NCBI GenBank assembly: GCA_947498815.1 | Contig: CANMLU010000017.1 | Span: forward strand, 31,220-95,219 | DNA length: 64,000 nucleotides | Source: an uncultured Aquimarina sp. | GTDB lineage: Bacteria; Bacteroidota; Bacteroidia; Flavobacteriales; Flavobacteriaceae | Reading direction: 5' to 3' | In this document: in pieces, positions 43,023-52,285 of the stretch | How the letters are laid out: each line of letters starts with the position of its first letter | Numbering within the stretch: the first letter of the stretch is position 1 | The notes under the pieces: generated by a model | Told to the model about the DNA's origin: nothing | The model's input: the letters and a program-made list of their open reading frames with translations, nothing else | Databases searched by the model: none | Translations under genes and position numbers: made by a program

Positions 43023-44270
43023 TTACCTAAACTTTATTCGTTTAAACCAAATGTCCTTAAAACTAAGATTTATATTTATCATATTGAAGTTTTCTTTTAT
43101 CAAGATGCCTTCTACGGTACCTCTTTGACCCGAAGTAAAAGACAGATTGAGCATAGAAGATTTTCTTCTGTTGATAGGTAACCCTAATCCGGCAGTAAAA
43201 CTGTAATTATCAATACTACTATTGTTTACCTGAAGATAGCCCGAGTCATAATTGAAACCGGCTCTAAATTCTATATTTTGCCAATATTTAAGGCCTCTTT
43301 CTCTTGCTCTATATTGAGCACCAAGACTTAGGATAGATTGATCCACGTATTTACCGATATCATCTCTTTGTGATGTTAATCCCCATAAGTTTCTTTTGTA
43401 ATCTGCATTTATAGTAAGTCCGTTTGTGGGTTTGATACTTAATCCAAAACCAATTTCAAGAGGTAACTTAAAATCAGGAATATTTAATCCTTCTTCATCT
43501 TCTATTTGAGTATTAACAAAATCTAGACTCTTTACGACAAAACGATCTTGAGAACCTTTTAATACCGTGGGTAAATCTGTTGTGAAACCTATTGAAAACT
43601 GATTGTTGACCTCGAACTGAAATCCCAAACCAAACCTAAATCCATTGTAAAAATTCTCTTCTTCAATAGTTAAAAAAGTATCATTGATCAAAATACTTTC
43701 TGTTTCTTTGATAGATCCAAACAAAAATGAAGACCTAAGACCTACACTAAAATTATCATACAATTGATAACCATAATTAAGTCTTAAATCGCTTAACCCT
43801 CCGGACCCCGTAATATTACTTATAAATTCATCCTGAGATCCTTCAACATTGCTCTCGATGCCTATTAATGCATATCCAACGTCGGTGAAAGGAACTACAG
43901 ATATACCTATTCCCGAACGTTTGTTAATACTAAATGCAAAAGCCAGGTTAGAAAAATTTGCAGCTAATCTCGATTCATCTTTACTACTGTTGGACACTTT
44001 ATTCAATTCTCCCAGAAAACCGATATCAAATAAAAAGGTTTGATCCGAAATTGCTGCAAATGAAGCCGGATTGTAAATATTAATCAAACTTTCGCTCTTC
44101 AGAGCTATACCGCCTCTACCTAAAGCACTGTTATTTCCAATATTAGAATTAGATTGTACCCCTAATCCAAATAAAGAATAAGGGGACCCGGTAAGATTAT
44201 TACTTTGAGCGCATACATTCAGTGTGAATCCAAAAGTTGCTATAACTGCAAGAAACTTATTCATCTTCAT
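43023..44270 (-). CDS. Outer-membrane beta-barrel protein (FadL/PorV-like)
   Basis: A signal peptide (MKMNKFLAVIATFGFTLNVCAQ region) leads into ~400 residues of alternating beta strands with an N-terminal plug-like motif (GSPYSLFGLGVQ, ALGRGGIALKSESLINIYNPASFAAI) seen in FadL/PorV-family barrels. It ends with the aromatic strand DIWFKRIKFR. It overlaps the end of the DUF4270 lipoprotein gene, so the pair are probably partners. Substrate unknown. Confidence 0.8.
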   Translation of the reverse strand: MKMNKFLAVIATFGFTLNVCAQSNNLTGSPYSLFGLGVQSNSNIGNNSALGRGGIALKSESLINIYNPASFAAISDQTFLFDIGFLGELNKVSNSSKDESRLAANFSNLAFAFSINKRSGIGISVVPFTDVGYALIGIESNVEGSQDEFISNITGSGGLSDLRLNYGYQLYDNFSVGLRSSFLFGSIKETESILINDTFLTIEEENFYNGFRFGLGFQFEVNNQFSIGFTTDLPTVLKGSQDRFVVKSLDFVNTQIEDEEGLNIPDFKLPLEIGFGLSIKPTNGLTINADYKRNLWGLTSQRDDIGKYVDQSILSLGAQYRARERGLKYWQNIEFRAGFNYDSGYLQVNNSSIDNYSFTAGLGLPINRRKSSMLNLSFTSGQRGTVEGILIKENFNMININLSFKDIWFKRIKFR

Positions 44271-45573
44271 CATATATGGCATAGGTAATTATAAGTTTGG
44301 CCTCAAAATCGTTGCTATTTTCGCCTTCTAATACAGTACGATCAACAGTATTGCTAAAGCCTGCAGGGATGACAACAATAGCGTTATCTATTTCTGGTAT
44401 TTCAGATAATTCATCTTCTAAATAAACACCGAGGGGAATTTCATAATAAATATCATTGAATTCCTTGTCATTTTCATTTATGGCTGCCAAAACATTTCCT
44501 GTTCCATTAAATAATTGATTTGTAATGATATTGTTTTGATCGGCAATAAATACCGAAAGAGAATCTCTTATAGGAAGCAAATCATTATAAGCTTGAGGAG
44601 AGGGCTTTATGATTAGATTGGCATTTAGGATAGTACCTGTACCAGGAATTTCGGTAATTTTTTTAATAGAAGGAAATTGAATTCGAGTAGCCATTCCAAC
44701 GCCAGCATGTATATAACTTCTACCATTGGTTTCATTAGAGGATACATTGATTTCCTGATCTGTGAGAGAAGAGAAAAAAGTACCTTCTGTATTGCTCTGT
44801 ATGTTATTAAAATATGTAGGAGCTGTCTGATCAGAATTTATGACAAGGTCAAACGTTTCATCATCATCTTCAAATTCATCATCTACGGTATAGAAAAACC
44901 TCAGATAGGTCTCATTATTATTAATCGAAAATCCAATGATCGACGAGTCATCTGTTGAGCCTGGAACTATTGCAAACCCCTTTAATTCGTTTCTGAGTTC
45001 ATTATTGTCATTAATTTCTCCTTCTTGTATTTTTTTAAATAAAGCTTCACCGATATTTTTTGGTATCGGAACATGCAAAGAATCTTCGTCAAATGGTTCT
45101 GGAGAATATTGTACCGTAGAAACTGGAGTTTCCTGATACGATATACTACTACTATTGTAAAATACATCATCATTTGTTCGTACTTCATCATTTAAAATAT
45201 GAACATTAATTGTAGATACTTTTGTAGTGTCACTATAAAAATAACCGTCAAAGTTTAGGACTAAGGCGATACTGTCTAATTCTGCATCATCGGGAATAGC
45301 ATATGAATTTGGAGTAAGCTCCATATAGCTTACTGCTTTGACTACACCAAATATCTCATCGGTGTATTGACCAATCAATACTCGATTTGAAGATGATGTA
45401 ATAATACTGTCGAATTTGTAGGTCGACAACTCAACGTCAAAAGTGTCAATAGATACAATTCTTACATTAGAATTTGTAAAATCTTGTCCTACTTCCAAAG
45501 TAGGAATTTCTTCCCGTTCTGAACAAGAGGCAAAAAATAAAAGTAAACCTATAAGGAATGATAAAAACTTCAT
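44257..45573 (-). CDS. DUF4270 surface lipoprotein
   Basis: A lipobox FFASC is followed by SEREE and a ~420-residue all-beta protein matching DUF4270: TNSNVRIVSIDTFDVELSTYKFDSI and SSNRVLIGQYTDEIFGVVKAVSYMELTP at the N-terminus, and a later domain with DIYYEIPLGVYLEDEL. The function of DUF4270 is not known; it is common in Bacteroidota and usually next to an outer-membrane barrel, as here. The start at 45573 is chosen from the lipoprotein signal, since the frame could extend to 45597. Confidence 0.87.
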   Translation of the reverse strand: MKFLSFLIGLLLFFASCSEREEIPTLEVGQDFTNSNVRIVSIDTFDVELSTYKFDSIITSSSNRVLIGQYTDEIFGVVKAVSYMELTPNSYAIPDDAELDSIALVLNFDGYFYSDTTKVSTINVHILNDEVRTNDDVFYNSSSISYQETPVSTVQYSPEPFDEDSLHVPIPKNIGEALFKKIQEGEINDNNELRNELKGFAIVPGSTDDSSIIGFSINNNETYLRFFYTVDDEFEDDDETFDLVINSDQTAPTYFNNIQSNTEGTFFSSLTDQEINVSSNETNGRSYIHAGVGMATRIQFPSIKKITEIPGTGTILNANLIIKPSPQAYNDLLPIRDSLSVFIADQNNIITNQLFNGTGNVLAAINENDKEFNDIYYEIPLGVYLEDELSEIPEIDNAIVVIPAGFSNTVDRTVLEGENSNDFEAKLIITYAIYDEDE

Positions 45574-45797
45574 CAGTATTTCTAATTTCTTAAACAAAAG
45601 AAAGAGAGAAGTTTACCTTCTGAAATTATATTATACAAATACACAAGGTGTATAGACAAATATCCCTTTTTATAAGACGAAATAGCATAAACGAGTTGAT
45701 AGGCAAGAATCGCGACTTTATCTATAGAGTTATAATGCCTGTATATTTTTTTTTCAAGCCATATACTACCTAGATACTTTTATCAAAAAAAACCTGA

Positions 45798-46685
45798 ATG
45801 CAGCGTCATTTTAATTATATCATTTTGGTATTTGGAACAGTGAACATCATGTGTGGGCAAAATCCAAATATGGAAATTGGTGGTTTTGAATATAGTTTGA
45901 ATCCTAATGTCGGAGAAACGAATATTGAAAGATACATGACAAACATAAACTTTAAAAAGAAGTTTAGTAAAAGATCAATAATTGGTGGAGGTATCTCGTA
46001 TGATTATTATGATTTTATTTTTAATAATGCATCATTAGACTTTAATACACAGCCTTATGAGAACATCCATAATATTAAGGCAAAGGTTTTTTTTAAATAT
46101 GCCATTGACTCAACATGGTTTGTAAATTTGATAATTGCTCCTTCACTAGCATCAAATCTAGAAGGAAGCCTTGGTAATGAGGATTTTATATTGAATTCAA
46201 TGGCAACATTGTCAAAAAAATGGCAAAACGAAACACAACTGTCTTCATTAACTTTCGGTATTGGTTTTGGGACGTTTTTTGGGAAACCTCGTCTTATACC
46301 TGTCGTTGCATTTCGAAAAAGAATAAGAACTACTTGGAGCTATGTTCTTGGGTTTCCTCAATCCAAAATCAGTTATCATATGGATTTGAGGCATACCGTA
46401 TCGGCAAGAGCAAATTTCCGAGGTGTTTTTGGCAATGTTTCATCTACGGTAAATTTTCCTAATGAGGGAACATTTGAAAATACCAAATTGCAATACAATT
46501 CTCTTGATACAAGCTTGGATTATACATATAGAATACAGCCCAATTGGACAACGATTATCCGTGTTGGTTACTCACCTTGGAATCAGTTATTGATTCTGGA
46601 TGATGCAAATAATGAAGTATATGATTTAAAAGCTGATAGCTCAATATTCATATCCATGGGATTAAAGTTTAATTTAAACAAATAA
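45798..46685 (+). CDS. Outer-membrane barrel protein (DUF6268-like)
   Basis: A signal peptide (ends MCGQ) is followed by ~270 residues of beta strands (RSIIGGGISYDYYDFIF, TFGIGFGTFFGKPRLIPVVAFRKR) in the pattern of DUF6268 proteins. The last strand ends MGLKFNLNK. It starts the operon with the Kelch lipoprotein, DUF4907, LytS and LytTR. Confidence 0.75.
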   Translation: MQRHFNYIILVFGTVNIMCGQNPNMEIGGFEYSLNPNVGETNIERYMTNINFKKKFSKRSIIGGGISYDYYDFIFNNASLDFNTQPYENIHNIKAKVFFKYAIDSTWFVNLIIAPSLASNLEGSLGNEDFILNSMATLSKKWQNETQLSSLTFGIGFGTFFGKPRLIPVVAFRKRIRTTWSYVLGFPQSKISYHMDLRHTVSARANFRGVFGNVSSTVNFPNEGTFENTKLQYNSLDTSLDYTYRIQPNWTTIIRVGYSPWNQLLILDDANNEVYDLKADSSIFISMGLKFNLNK

Positions 46686-46688
46686 GCA

Positions 46689-47705
46689 ATGAAAACAAGT
46701 AATAATGTAATACAATTCGTTATTAAAAAAGCTCAAATAGTTTTATATCTGGTAGCCGTTATCCTTATCGTGAGCTGCTCTAGTGATGACGATGATGATG
46801 ATAAATTGGGAAACTGGGTAGATAGTTCGGTTTTTGACGGAACCCCTAGAAGTAGTGCAATTGCATTTACAATCTCGAATAATGGATATATGGGAACAGG
46901 TTTTGATGGGGATGATTACCTAACAGATTTTTGGGTATATGATATGGAAGGCAACTTTTGGAGTCAACGAGCAGATTTTTTGGGAGCCCCAAGAAGTTCT
47001 GCGGTAGCATTTACAGTAGGAGGAGAGGGATATGTTGGCTTAGGATTTGATGGAGATGATGAGCTAGGAGATTTTTACAAATATAATCCATCAACAAATC
47101 AATGGGATTCGATTGCATCGTTTGAAGGAAATCCCAGAAGAGGGGCTATCGCATTTGATTCTGAAAATTTTGGCTATGTAGGTACAGGTTTTGACGGAGA
47201 CAATGATAGAAAGGATTTTTGGAAATATGCACCACAAACGGATACATGGGAGGAACTGGTAGGGTTTGGAGGAAACAAAAGACGAGAAGCTACATCATTT
47301 ACAATAGGAGATAAAGTATATATGGGTACAGGTATTTCAAATGGTTTAACTCAAGATGATTTTTGGGTATTTGATACCACTACAGAAGTCTGGAGTCCAT
47401 TAACAGATTTGGATACCGATGATTATGATGTCACAAGAAGTAATGCTGCAGGTTTTAGTATTGGTGGTCGAGGTTATTTAGCTGGCGGGGATACTGGAGT
47501 TGGTATTTCGACTAGTGTGTGGGAATATAATCCAGCAACCGATAACTGGGACGAAAAGACTTCATTCGAAGGGGTTACAAGACAGGATGCAATTACATTT
47601 TATAATGGAACCAGGGCATTTGTAGCACTTGGAAGAAGTGGAAATTTATACCTCGATGATAATTGGGAGTTTTTCCCCTTTGAAGAAGAAGATGAAGACG
47701 ATTAA
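46689..47705 (+). CDS. Kelch-repeat surface lipoprotein
   Basis: A lipoprotein signal (VSC) with the acidic tail SSDDDDDD leads into about six Kelch repeats with the pattern GYMGTGFDGDDYLTDFWVYD...W. The beta-propeller is similar to galactose-oxidase-type and adhesion propellers; no copper or oxidase site is seen. The acidic stretch suggests surface export. It lies 3 bp after the barrel gene, suggesting they work together. Confidence 0.88.
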   Translation: MKTSNNVIQFVIKKAQIVLYLVAVILIVSCSSDDDDDDKLGNWVDSSVFDGTPRSSAIAFTISNNGYMGTGFDGDDYLTDFWVYDMEGNFWSQRADFLGAPRSSAVAFTVGGEGYVGLGFDGDDELGDFYKYNPSTNQWDSIASFEGNPRRGAIAFDSENFGYVGTGFDGDNDRKDFWKYAPQTDTWEELVGFGGNKRREATSFTIGDKVYMGTGISNGLTQDDFWVFDTTTEVWSPLTDLDTDDYDVTRSNAAGFSIGGRGYLAGGDTGVGISTSVWEYNPATDNWDEKTSFEGVTRQDAITFYNGTRAFVALGRSGNLYLDDNWEFFPFEEEDEDD

Positions 47706-47766
47706 TTGATTGATTTGTTTGTTTGCTTGTCAGTCAGCTCCTGAACCTTAAATCCTTTACATAGAA

Positions 47767-48117
47767 ATGAAAGCACCTCTAAAGTATTTGTTGATTTTTG
47801 AAATTATAGTATTTGGAGTAGTAATAGGGAACTATATCTTGGAAAAGAATATAGTACCAAATCATTACTCCAAATATTACAGGGTGGAGGTAAAGGAGCT
47901 TTCTGATGATCATGGATGGTATTACGAAATTTATGCAGACAGTAATCTGTTAATCAAACAAAAAAATATACCAGGTATTAATGGCTATCAGTATTTTAAA
48001 ACAAATGAAGATGCCAAAAAAATAGGACAGTTGGTTATACATAAATTAGAACAAAGAATTTTACCAAACATTACCATTGCAGAGCTAGATAGTTGTAACA
48101 TAGATTTCGAAAAGTAG
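47767..48117 (+). CDS. DUF4907 family membrane-anchored protein
   Basis: A 116-residue protein with one N-terminal membrane helix (YLLIFEIIVFGVVIGNYIL) and a beta-rich domain matching DUF4907 (GWYYEIYADSNLLIKQKNIPGINGYQYF, TNEDAKKIGQLV). Function unknown. The domain is often found near Kelch lipoproteins and histidine kinases in this phylum, as here. Confidence 0.72.
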   Translation: MKAPLKYLLIFEIIVFGVVIGNYILEKNIVPNHYSKYYRVEVKELSDDHGWYYEIYADSNLLIKQKNIPGINGYQYFKTNEDAKKIGQLVIHKLEQRILPNITIAELDSCNIDFEK

Positions 48118-48138
48118 TTATTTATAAAAAGCATTGGT

Positions 48139-49167
48139 GTGAAAAGAACATTTCGGATAAAAGAAATTTGGGTTCATATTATTTCCTGGATATGTTTATT
48201 ATCATTTCCATTGGGAATTGCTCTTATTCAAATAGGAACCATACACCCGATATTTTTGACACAGATTTTGTTCAACCCCATTGTGTTTTACACTAATTAT
48301 TCTCTTCTTGCGCCCAAACTTCTTTTGAAAAAAAAGATTGTACTATATATCATAGTTTCTATAAGTTTTTTAATTGTATTTAATTTTCTGGTAAACAAAA
48401 TTTCTGTTAATATACCTTTTGAGAAGCCACAGAAATACCTAGAGTTTAATAATAATTTTCCATCTGTTCAGAATATTAAATATGCAATGCGTGGCGTGTT
48501 TTTCTTCGCATTTTTTTTATTGGGAGGCATATTTTGTTTGATGGCTGATTTCTATAAAAGAGACAAGGTATCTAAAGAAACTGAAGCACAACGTACAGAG
48601 ACAGAGCTTCAGTTTTTAAAAGCACAATTGAACCCTCATTTTCTTTTCAATTCATTAAATAGCGTATATTCTTTGGTACGTAATAAATCCAACGATGCAC
48701 CAGAGGCGGTCTTAACTTTATCAGAGTTAATGCGATATATGTTATATGAGGCAAACCAGGAAATTGTAGCTTTAATCAAAGAGATTGAATACATTAAGAA
48801 CTATGTATCTCTACAAAGACTTCGACTTTCTAATAGCGAAGATGTTAAGCTATCTATAAAAGGCGAATATGAGAAGAAAAATATATATCCATTATTGCTT
48901 ATATCTTTTATTGAGAATGCATTTAAATATGGTACGGACTTTAAAGGGGTAACAGATATTGATATAAAAATACATGTGATAGAGAATAGACTTACTTTTA
49001 AGGTAAGCAATATTATTGGAATACATCAAAAGAGTAAGGGTAATTCGGGAGTTGGTTTAACCAATATTAAAAATCGATTAGACCTTTTATATCCTGGTTT
49101 ACATACCTTGGATATCCATGAAGAAAATGATCGCTATATCGTAGATTTAACATTAATTCTTGTCTAG
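48139..49167 (+). CDS. LytS-family sensor histidine kinase
   Basis: Starts with GTG. Four membrane helices are followed by a His_kinase domain: QLNPHFLFNSLNSVYSLVRN holds the phosphoacceptor His, LLISFIENAFKYG is the N box, and SGVGLTNIKNRL the G region. The membrane part has no recognised ligand domain. It is paired with the LytTR regulator just downstream, which starts one base after the kinase stop. Confidence 0.93.
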   Translation: MKRTFRIKEIWVHIISWICLLSFPLGIALIQIGTIHPIFLTQILFNPIVFYTNYSLLAPKLLLKKKIVLYIIVSISFLIVFNFLVNKISVNIPFEKPQKYLEFNNNFPSVQNIKYAMRGVFFFAFFLLGGIFCLMADFYKRDKVSKETEAQRTETELQFLKAQLNPHFLFNSLNSVYSLVRNKSNDAPEAVLTLSELMRYMLYEANQEIVALIKEIEYIKNYVSLQRLRLSNSEDVKLSIKGEYEKKNIYPLLLISFIENAFKYGTDFKGVTDIDIKIHVIENRLTFKVSNIIGIHQKSKGNSGVGLTNIKNRLDLLYPGLHTLDIHEENDRYIVDLTLILV

Positions 49168-49168
49168 T

Positions 49169-49897
49169 ATGAAATGTATTATTATTGATGACGAACCATT
49201 GGCACTAGGTATTATTAAATCTTATTGTGAAGATATGGGTACTTTGGAAATCGCAGGGACCTATACAAATGCCTTAGAAGCAATTCCTTTGCTTAGTGAT
49301 ATGGATGTAGATTTGGTGTTTTTGGATATTGAAATGCCACAAATAAACGGTATTGATTTTATAAAAACTTTGGACCGTAAACCCCTTTTTATTTTTACAA
49401 CAGCATATTCTCAATATGCGCTGGAGGGATTTGAGATTAATGCGGTTGATTACCTGGTAAAACCTATTCCCTTTCCAAGGTTTGTCAAAGCGGTAAATCG
49501 AGCTAAAGAGATTTATGAGCTTAAAAAAGGAAATAAAAAAGTGATACAAGAGATTGTCTCGGATAATACAAATGTTTCCGGAGTTGATGCATTTGTTTTT
49601 GTAAAATCTGATTACGGTACCGTAAAAATAAAATTAAAAGATATCAAATATATTCAAGGCCTGAAGGACTATCTCAAAATTCATATTTCACAAGAAAAAC
49701 CGATACTTACATTAATGACATTTAAAGATATTCAGAGTAAATTACCAGATGATCAATTTCTAAGAATACACCGATCCTATATTGTTAATATCCGAAGTGT
49801 AGATGCTATTCAACGAAGTAAAGTAGTCGTTGATGATGTAAGAATACCTATAGGAGATAGTTATAAAACCGATTTTTTAAAAAGAATTGGAATGTAG
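49169..49897 (+). CDS. LytTR-family response regulator
   Basis: A receiver domain (CIIIDDEPLALGIIKSY, phosphoacceptor Asp in VFLDIEMPQINGIDF, conserved TTAYSQYALEGF and VDYLVKPIPF) is followed by a LytTR DNA-binding domain (AFVFVKSDYGTVKIKLKDIKYIQGLKDYLKIH; FLRIHRSYIVNI). The start ATG at 49169 is chosen over the TTG at 49160 in the kinase gene. Targets may include the Kelch and barrel genes upstream. Confidence 0.94.
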   Translation: MKCIIIDDEPLALGIIKSYCEDMGTLEIAGTYTNALEAIPLLSDMDVDLVFLDIEMPQINGIDFIKTLDRKPLFIFTTAYSQYALEGFEINAVDYLVKPIPFPRFVKAVNRAKEIYELKKGNKKVIQEIVSDNTNVSGVDAFVFVKSDYGTVKIKLKDIKYIQGLKDYLKIHISQEKPILTLMTFKDIQSKLPDDQFLRIHRSYIVNIRSVDAIQRSKVVVDDVRIPIGDSYKTDFLKRIGM

Positions 49898-49966
49898 TTT
49901 CTGTGATTTTCTGCCATTATTGGTTATTCTTTTTATATTTAAACGAATCATTAGGGCATATTAAAA

Positions 49967-52285
49967 ATGAAAAAGACGATTAAAATTTCGGCTGTTATTG
50001 TATTTAGTTTATTTTTAGTCAATTGTAATACATCATCGGAAACATCAAAGGAGCAAATGACAGGCACAATTTCTGCGTCCATAAATACAAAAATCGAATC
50101 CAAAGTAGATTCATTACTTTCTTTAATGACACTTGAAGAAAAGATTGGCCAAATGAATCAATACAATGGTTTTTGGGATGTAACAGGGCCAGAGCCCGAA
50201 GAAGGAGCTGCTGCCAAAAAACACGAACACCTTAGCAAGGGATGGGTTGGATCTATGCTTAATGTAAGAGGAGTTAAAAATGTAAGGACTGTACAAAAAA
50301 TTGCAGTTGAAGAGTCCAGACTTGGAATCCCGTTAATTATAGGTTTTGATGTAATTCATGGATATAAAACAATGAGCCCAATTCCGCTAGCCGAATCTGC
50401 CAGTTGGGATATGGAGGCTATTCAAAAATCTGCGGCAGTTGCGGCATTAGAAGCATCCGCTTCTGGAATAAATTGGACCTTTGCGCCCATGGTGGATATC
50501 TCGAGAGATGCAAGATGGGGGCGGGTAATGGAAGGAGGAGGAGAAGACCCGTTTTTAGGCGCTAAAATTGCAAAAGCTAGAGTAAAAGGATTTCAAGGAG
50601 AAGATCTTTCTGCAAATAATACAATTGCTGCTTGTGCAAAACATTTTGCGGGATATGGATTTGCCGAAGCGGGAAAAGATTACAATACTGTTGATATTAG
50701 TATGTCTACGTTAAATAATATTGTTTTTCCGCCATTTATAGCGGCAAATGAAGCTGGGGTCAGAACATTTATGAATTCCTTTAATGAGCTCAATGGGATT
50801 CCGGCTACTGGAGATGTATTTTTGCAACGGGATGTTCTTAAGAATAAATGGGGTTTTAATGGATTTATAGTTTCAGACTGGGGATCGATTGCCGAAATGA
50901 TAGTGCATGGGTATGCTAGAGATGGTAAAAATGCAGCCGAAATTGCAGTAAATGCAGGATCCGATATGGATATGGAATCCTATCTGTATGTAGAACATTT
51001 GTCAACACTGGTAAAAGAGGGTAAAGTTGAAGAAGATGCAATAAATGATGCCGCAAGACGAATCCTTAGAGTAAAATATGAGTTGGGGTTATTTGAGGAC
51101 CCCTATAGATACTGCAATGAGGAAAGAGAAAAAAAAGATGTAGGGAGCAAAGCTAATCAAGAAGCAGTTTTGGATATGGCCAAAAAGTCTATTGTGCTCC
51201 TAAAGAACCAAAAGGAACTACTTCCTCTTAAAAAGAAAGGACAAAAAATAGCGCTAATAGGTGCACTTGCCAATGATAAGAATAGTCCTTTAGGAAGCTG
51301 GAGAATTGCCGCAGATAATAATACAGCGATTTCTGTGCTAGAAGGAATGCAACAGTATAATGGTAATACTTTGACATATGCAAAAGGAGCCGAAGTTTCG
51401 ATTGGAAAAACAACATTTGTAAACGAAACAGAAATTAATACCACAGACAAAAGCGAGTTTGCCAATGCCATTCAAGTTGCTCGACAAGCAGATGTAGTAG
51501 TGATGGTGTTGGGTGAAATAGGTTTTCAAAGTGGTGAAGGTCGCAGTAGATCAGAACTGGACCTTCCAGGTGTTCAACAAGAACTTCTAGAAGAAGTATA
51601 TAAAGTAAACTCAAACATTGTTTTAGTACTCAATAATGGACGCCCGTTGGCTATTACATGGGCAGATGAGCATATTCCTGCCATTGTGGAAGCTTGGCAA
51701 TTGGGGTCACAAAGTGGTAATGCTATTGCCCAAGTACTTTACGGAGATTATAATCCAAGCGGAAAACTGCCTATGACATTTCCAAGAAGTGTTGGCCAGC
51801 TACCTATCTACTATAACCATAAAAATACAGGACGGCCAACCAATCCTGGATCGGACTTGGTGTTTTGGTCACATTATTCTGATGAAAAAAATACTCCCTT
51901 ATATGCTTTTGGTCATGGATTAAGTTATACTTCATTCGATTATGAAAAACTTAAAATAAAGAAAATCAATGCTACAACAAATAATACCGAGATCGAAGTA
52001 TCAATTGATATTACAAACTCTGGAAATTTTGAAGGTAAAGAAGTAGTGCAATTGTATATTCGCGATATATATGCTAGTGTAACCAGACCCGTTAAAGAAT
52101 TGAAAGGGTTCGAAATGGTTTCTTTGAAGCCAGGAGAAACAAAAACGGTGAATTTCACCTTGGATACAACAACTTTAGGATTTTACAATAATACTAATGA
52201 ATGGATTGTTGAACCTGGAGAATTTAAAGTTTTCGTGGGCGGAAGCTCTGATAATACCATTCAATCCAATTTTGAATTACGATAA
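49967..52285 (+). CDS. bglX: Glycoside hydrolase family 3 beta-glucosidase, lipoprotein
   Basis: A lipobox (LVNC) precedes a GH3 enzyme of 772 residues like BglX. The N-terminal barrel has KIGQMNQYNGFW, GWVGSMLNVRG and the nucleophile motif GFIVSDWGSIAEM (Asp of SDW). The (alpha/beta)6 domain includes LGEIGFQSGEGRSRSELDLPG, and the C-terminal fibronectin-like domain has GKEVVQLYIRD and KELKGF. It should release glucose from beta-glucans in the periplasm or on the surface. No SusCD pair lies beside it. Confidence 0.94.
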   Translation: MKKTIKISAVIVFSLFLVNCNTSSETSKEQMTGTISASINTKIESKVDSLLSLMTLEEKIGQMNQYNGFWDVTGPEPEEGAAAKKHEHLSKGWVGSMLNVRGVKNVRTVQKIAVEESRLGIPLIIGFDVIHGYKTMSPIPLAESASWDMEAIQKSAAVAALEASASGINWTFAPMVDISRDARWGRVMEGGGEDPFLGAKIAKARVKGFQGEDLSANNTIAACAKHFAGYGFAEAGKDYNTVDISMSTLNNIVFPPFIAANEAGVRTFMNSFNELNGIPATGDVFLQRDVLKNKWGFNGFIVSDWGSIAEMIVHGYARDGKNAAEIAVNAGSDMDMESYLYVEHLSTLVKEGKVEEDAINDAARRILRVKYELGLFEDPYRYCNEEREKKDVGSKANQEAVLDMAKKSIVLLKNQKELLPLKKKGQKIALIGALANDKNSPLGSWRIAADNNTAISVLEGMQQYNGNTLTYAKGAEVSIGKTTFVNETEINTTDKSEFANAIQVARQADVVVMVLGEIGFQSGEGRSRSELDLPGVQQELLEEVYKVNSNIVLVLNNGRPLAITWADEHIPAIVEAWQLGSQSGNAIAQVLYGDYNPSGKLPMTFPRSVGQLPIYYNHKNTGRPTNPGSDLVFWSHYSDEKNTPLYAFGHGLSYTSFDYEKLKIKKINATTNNTEIEVSIDITNSGNFEGKEVVQLYIRDIYASVTRPVKELKGFEMVSLKPGETKTVNFTLDTTTLGFYNNTNEWIVEPGEFKVFVGGSSDNTIQSNFELR

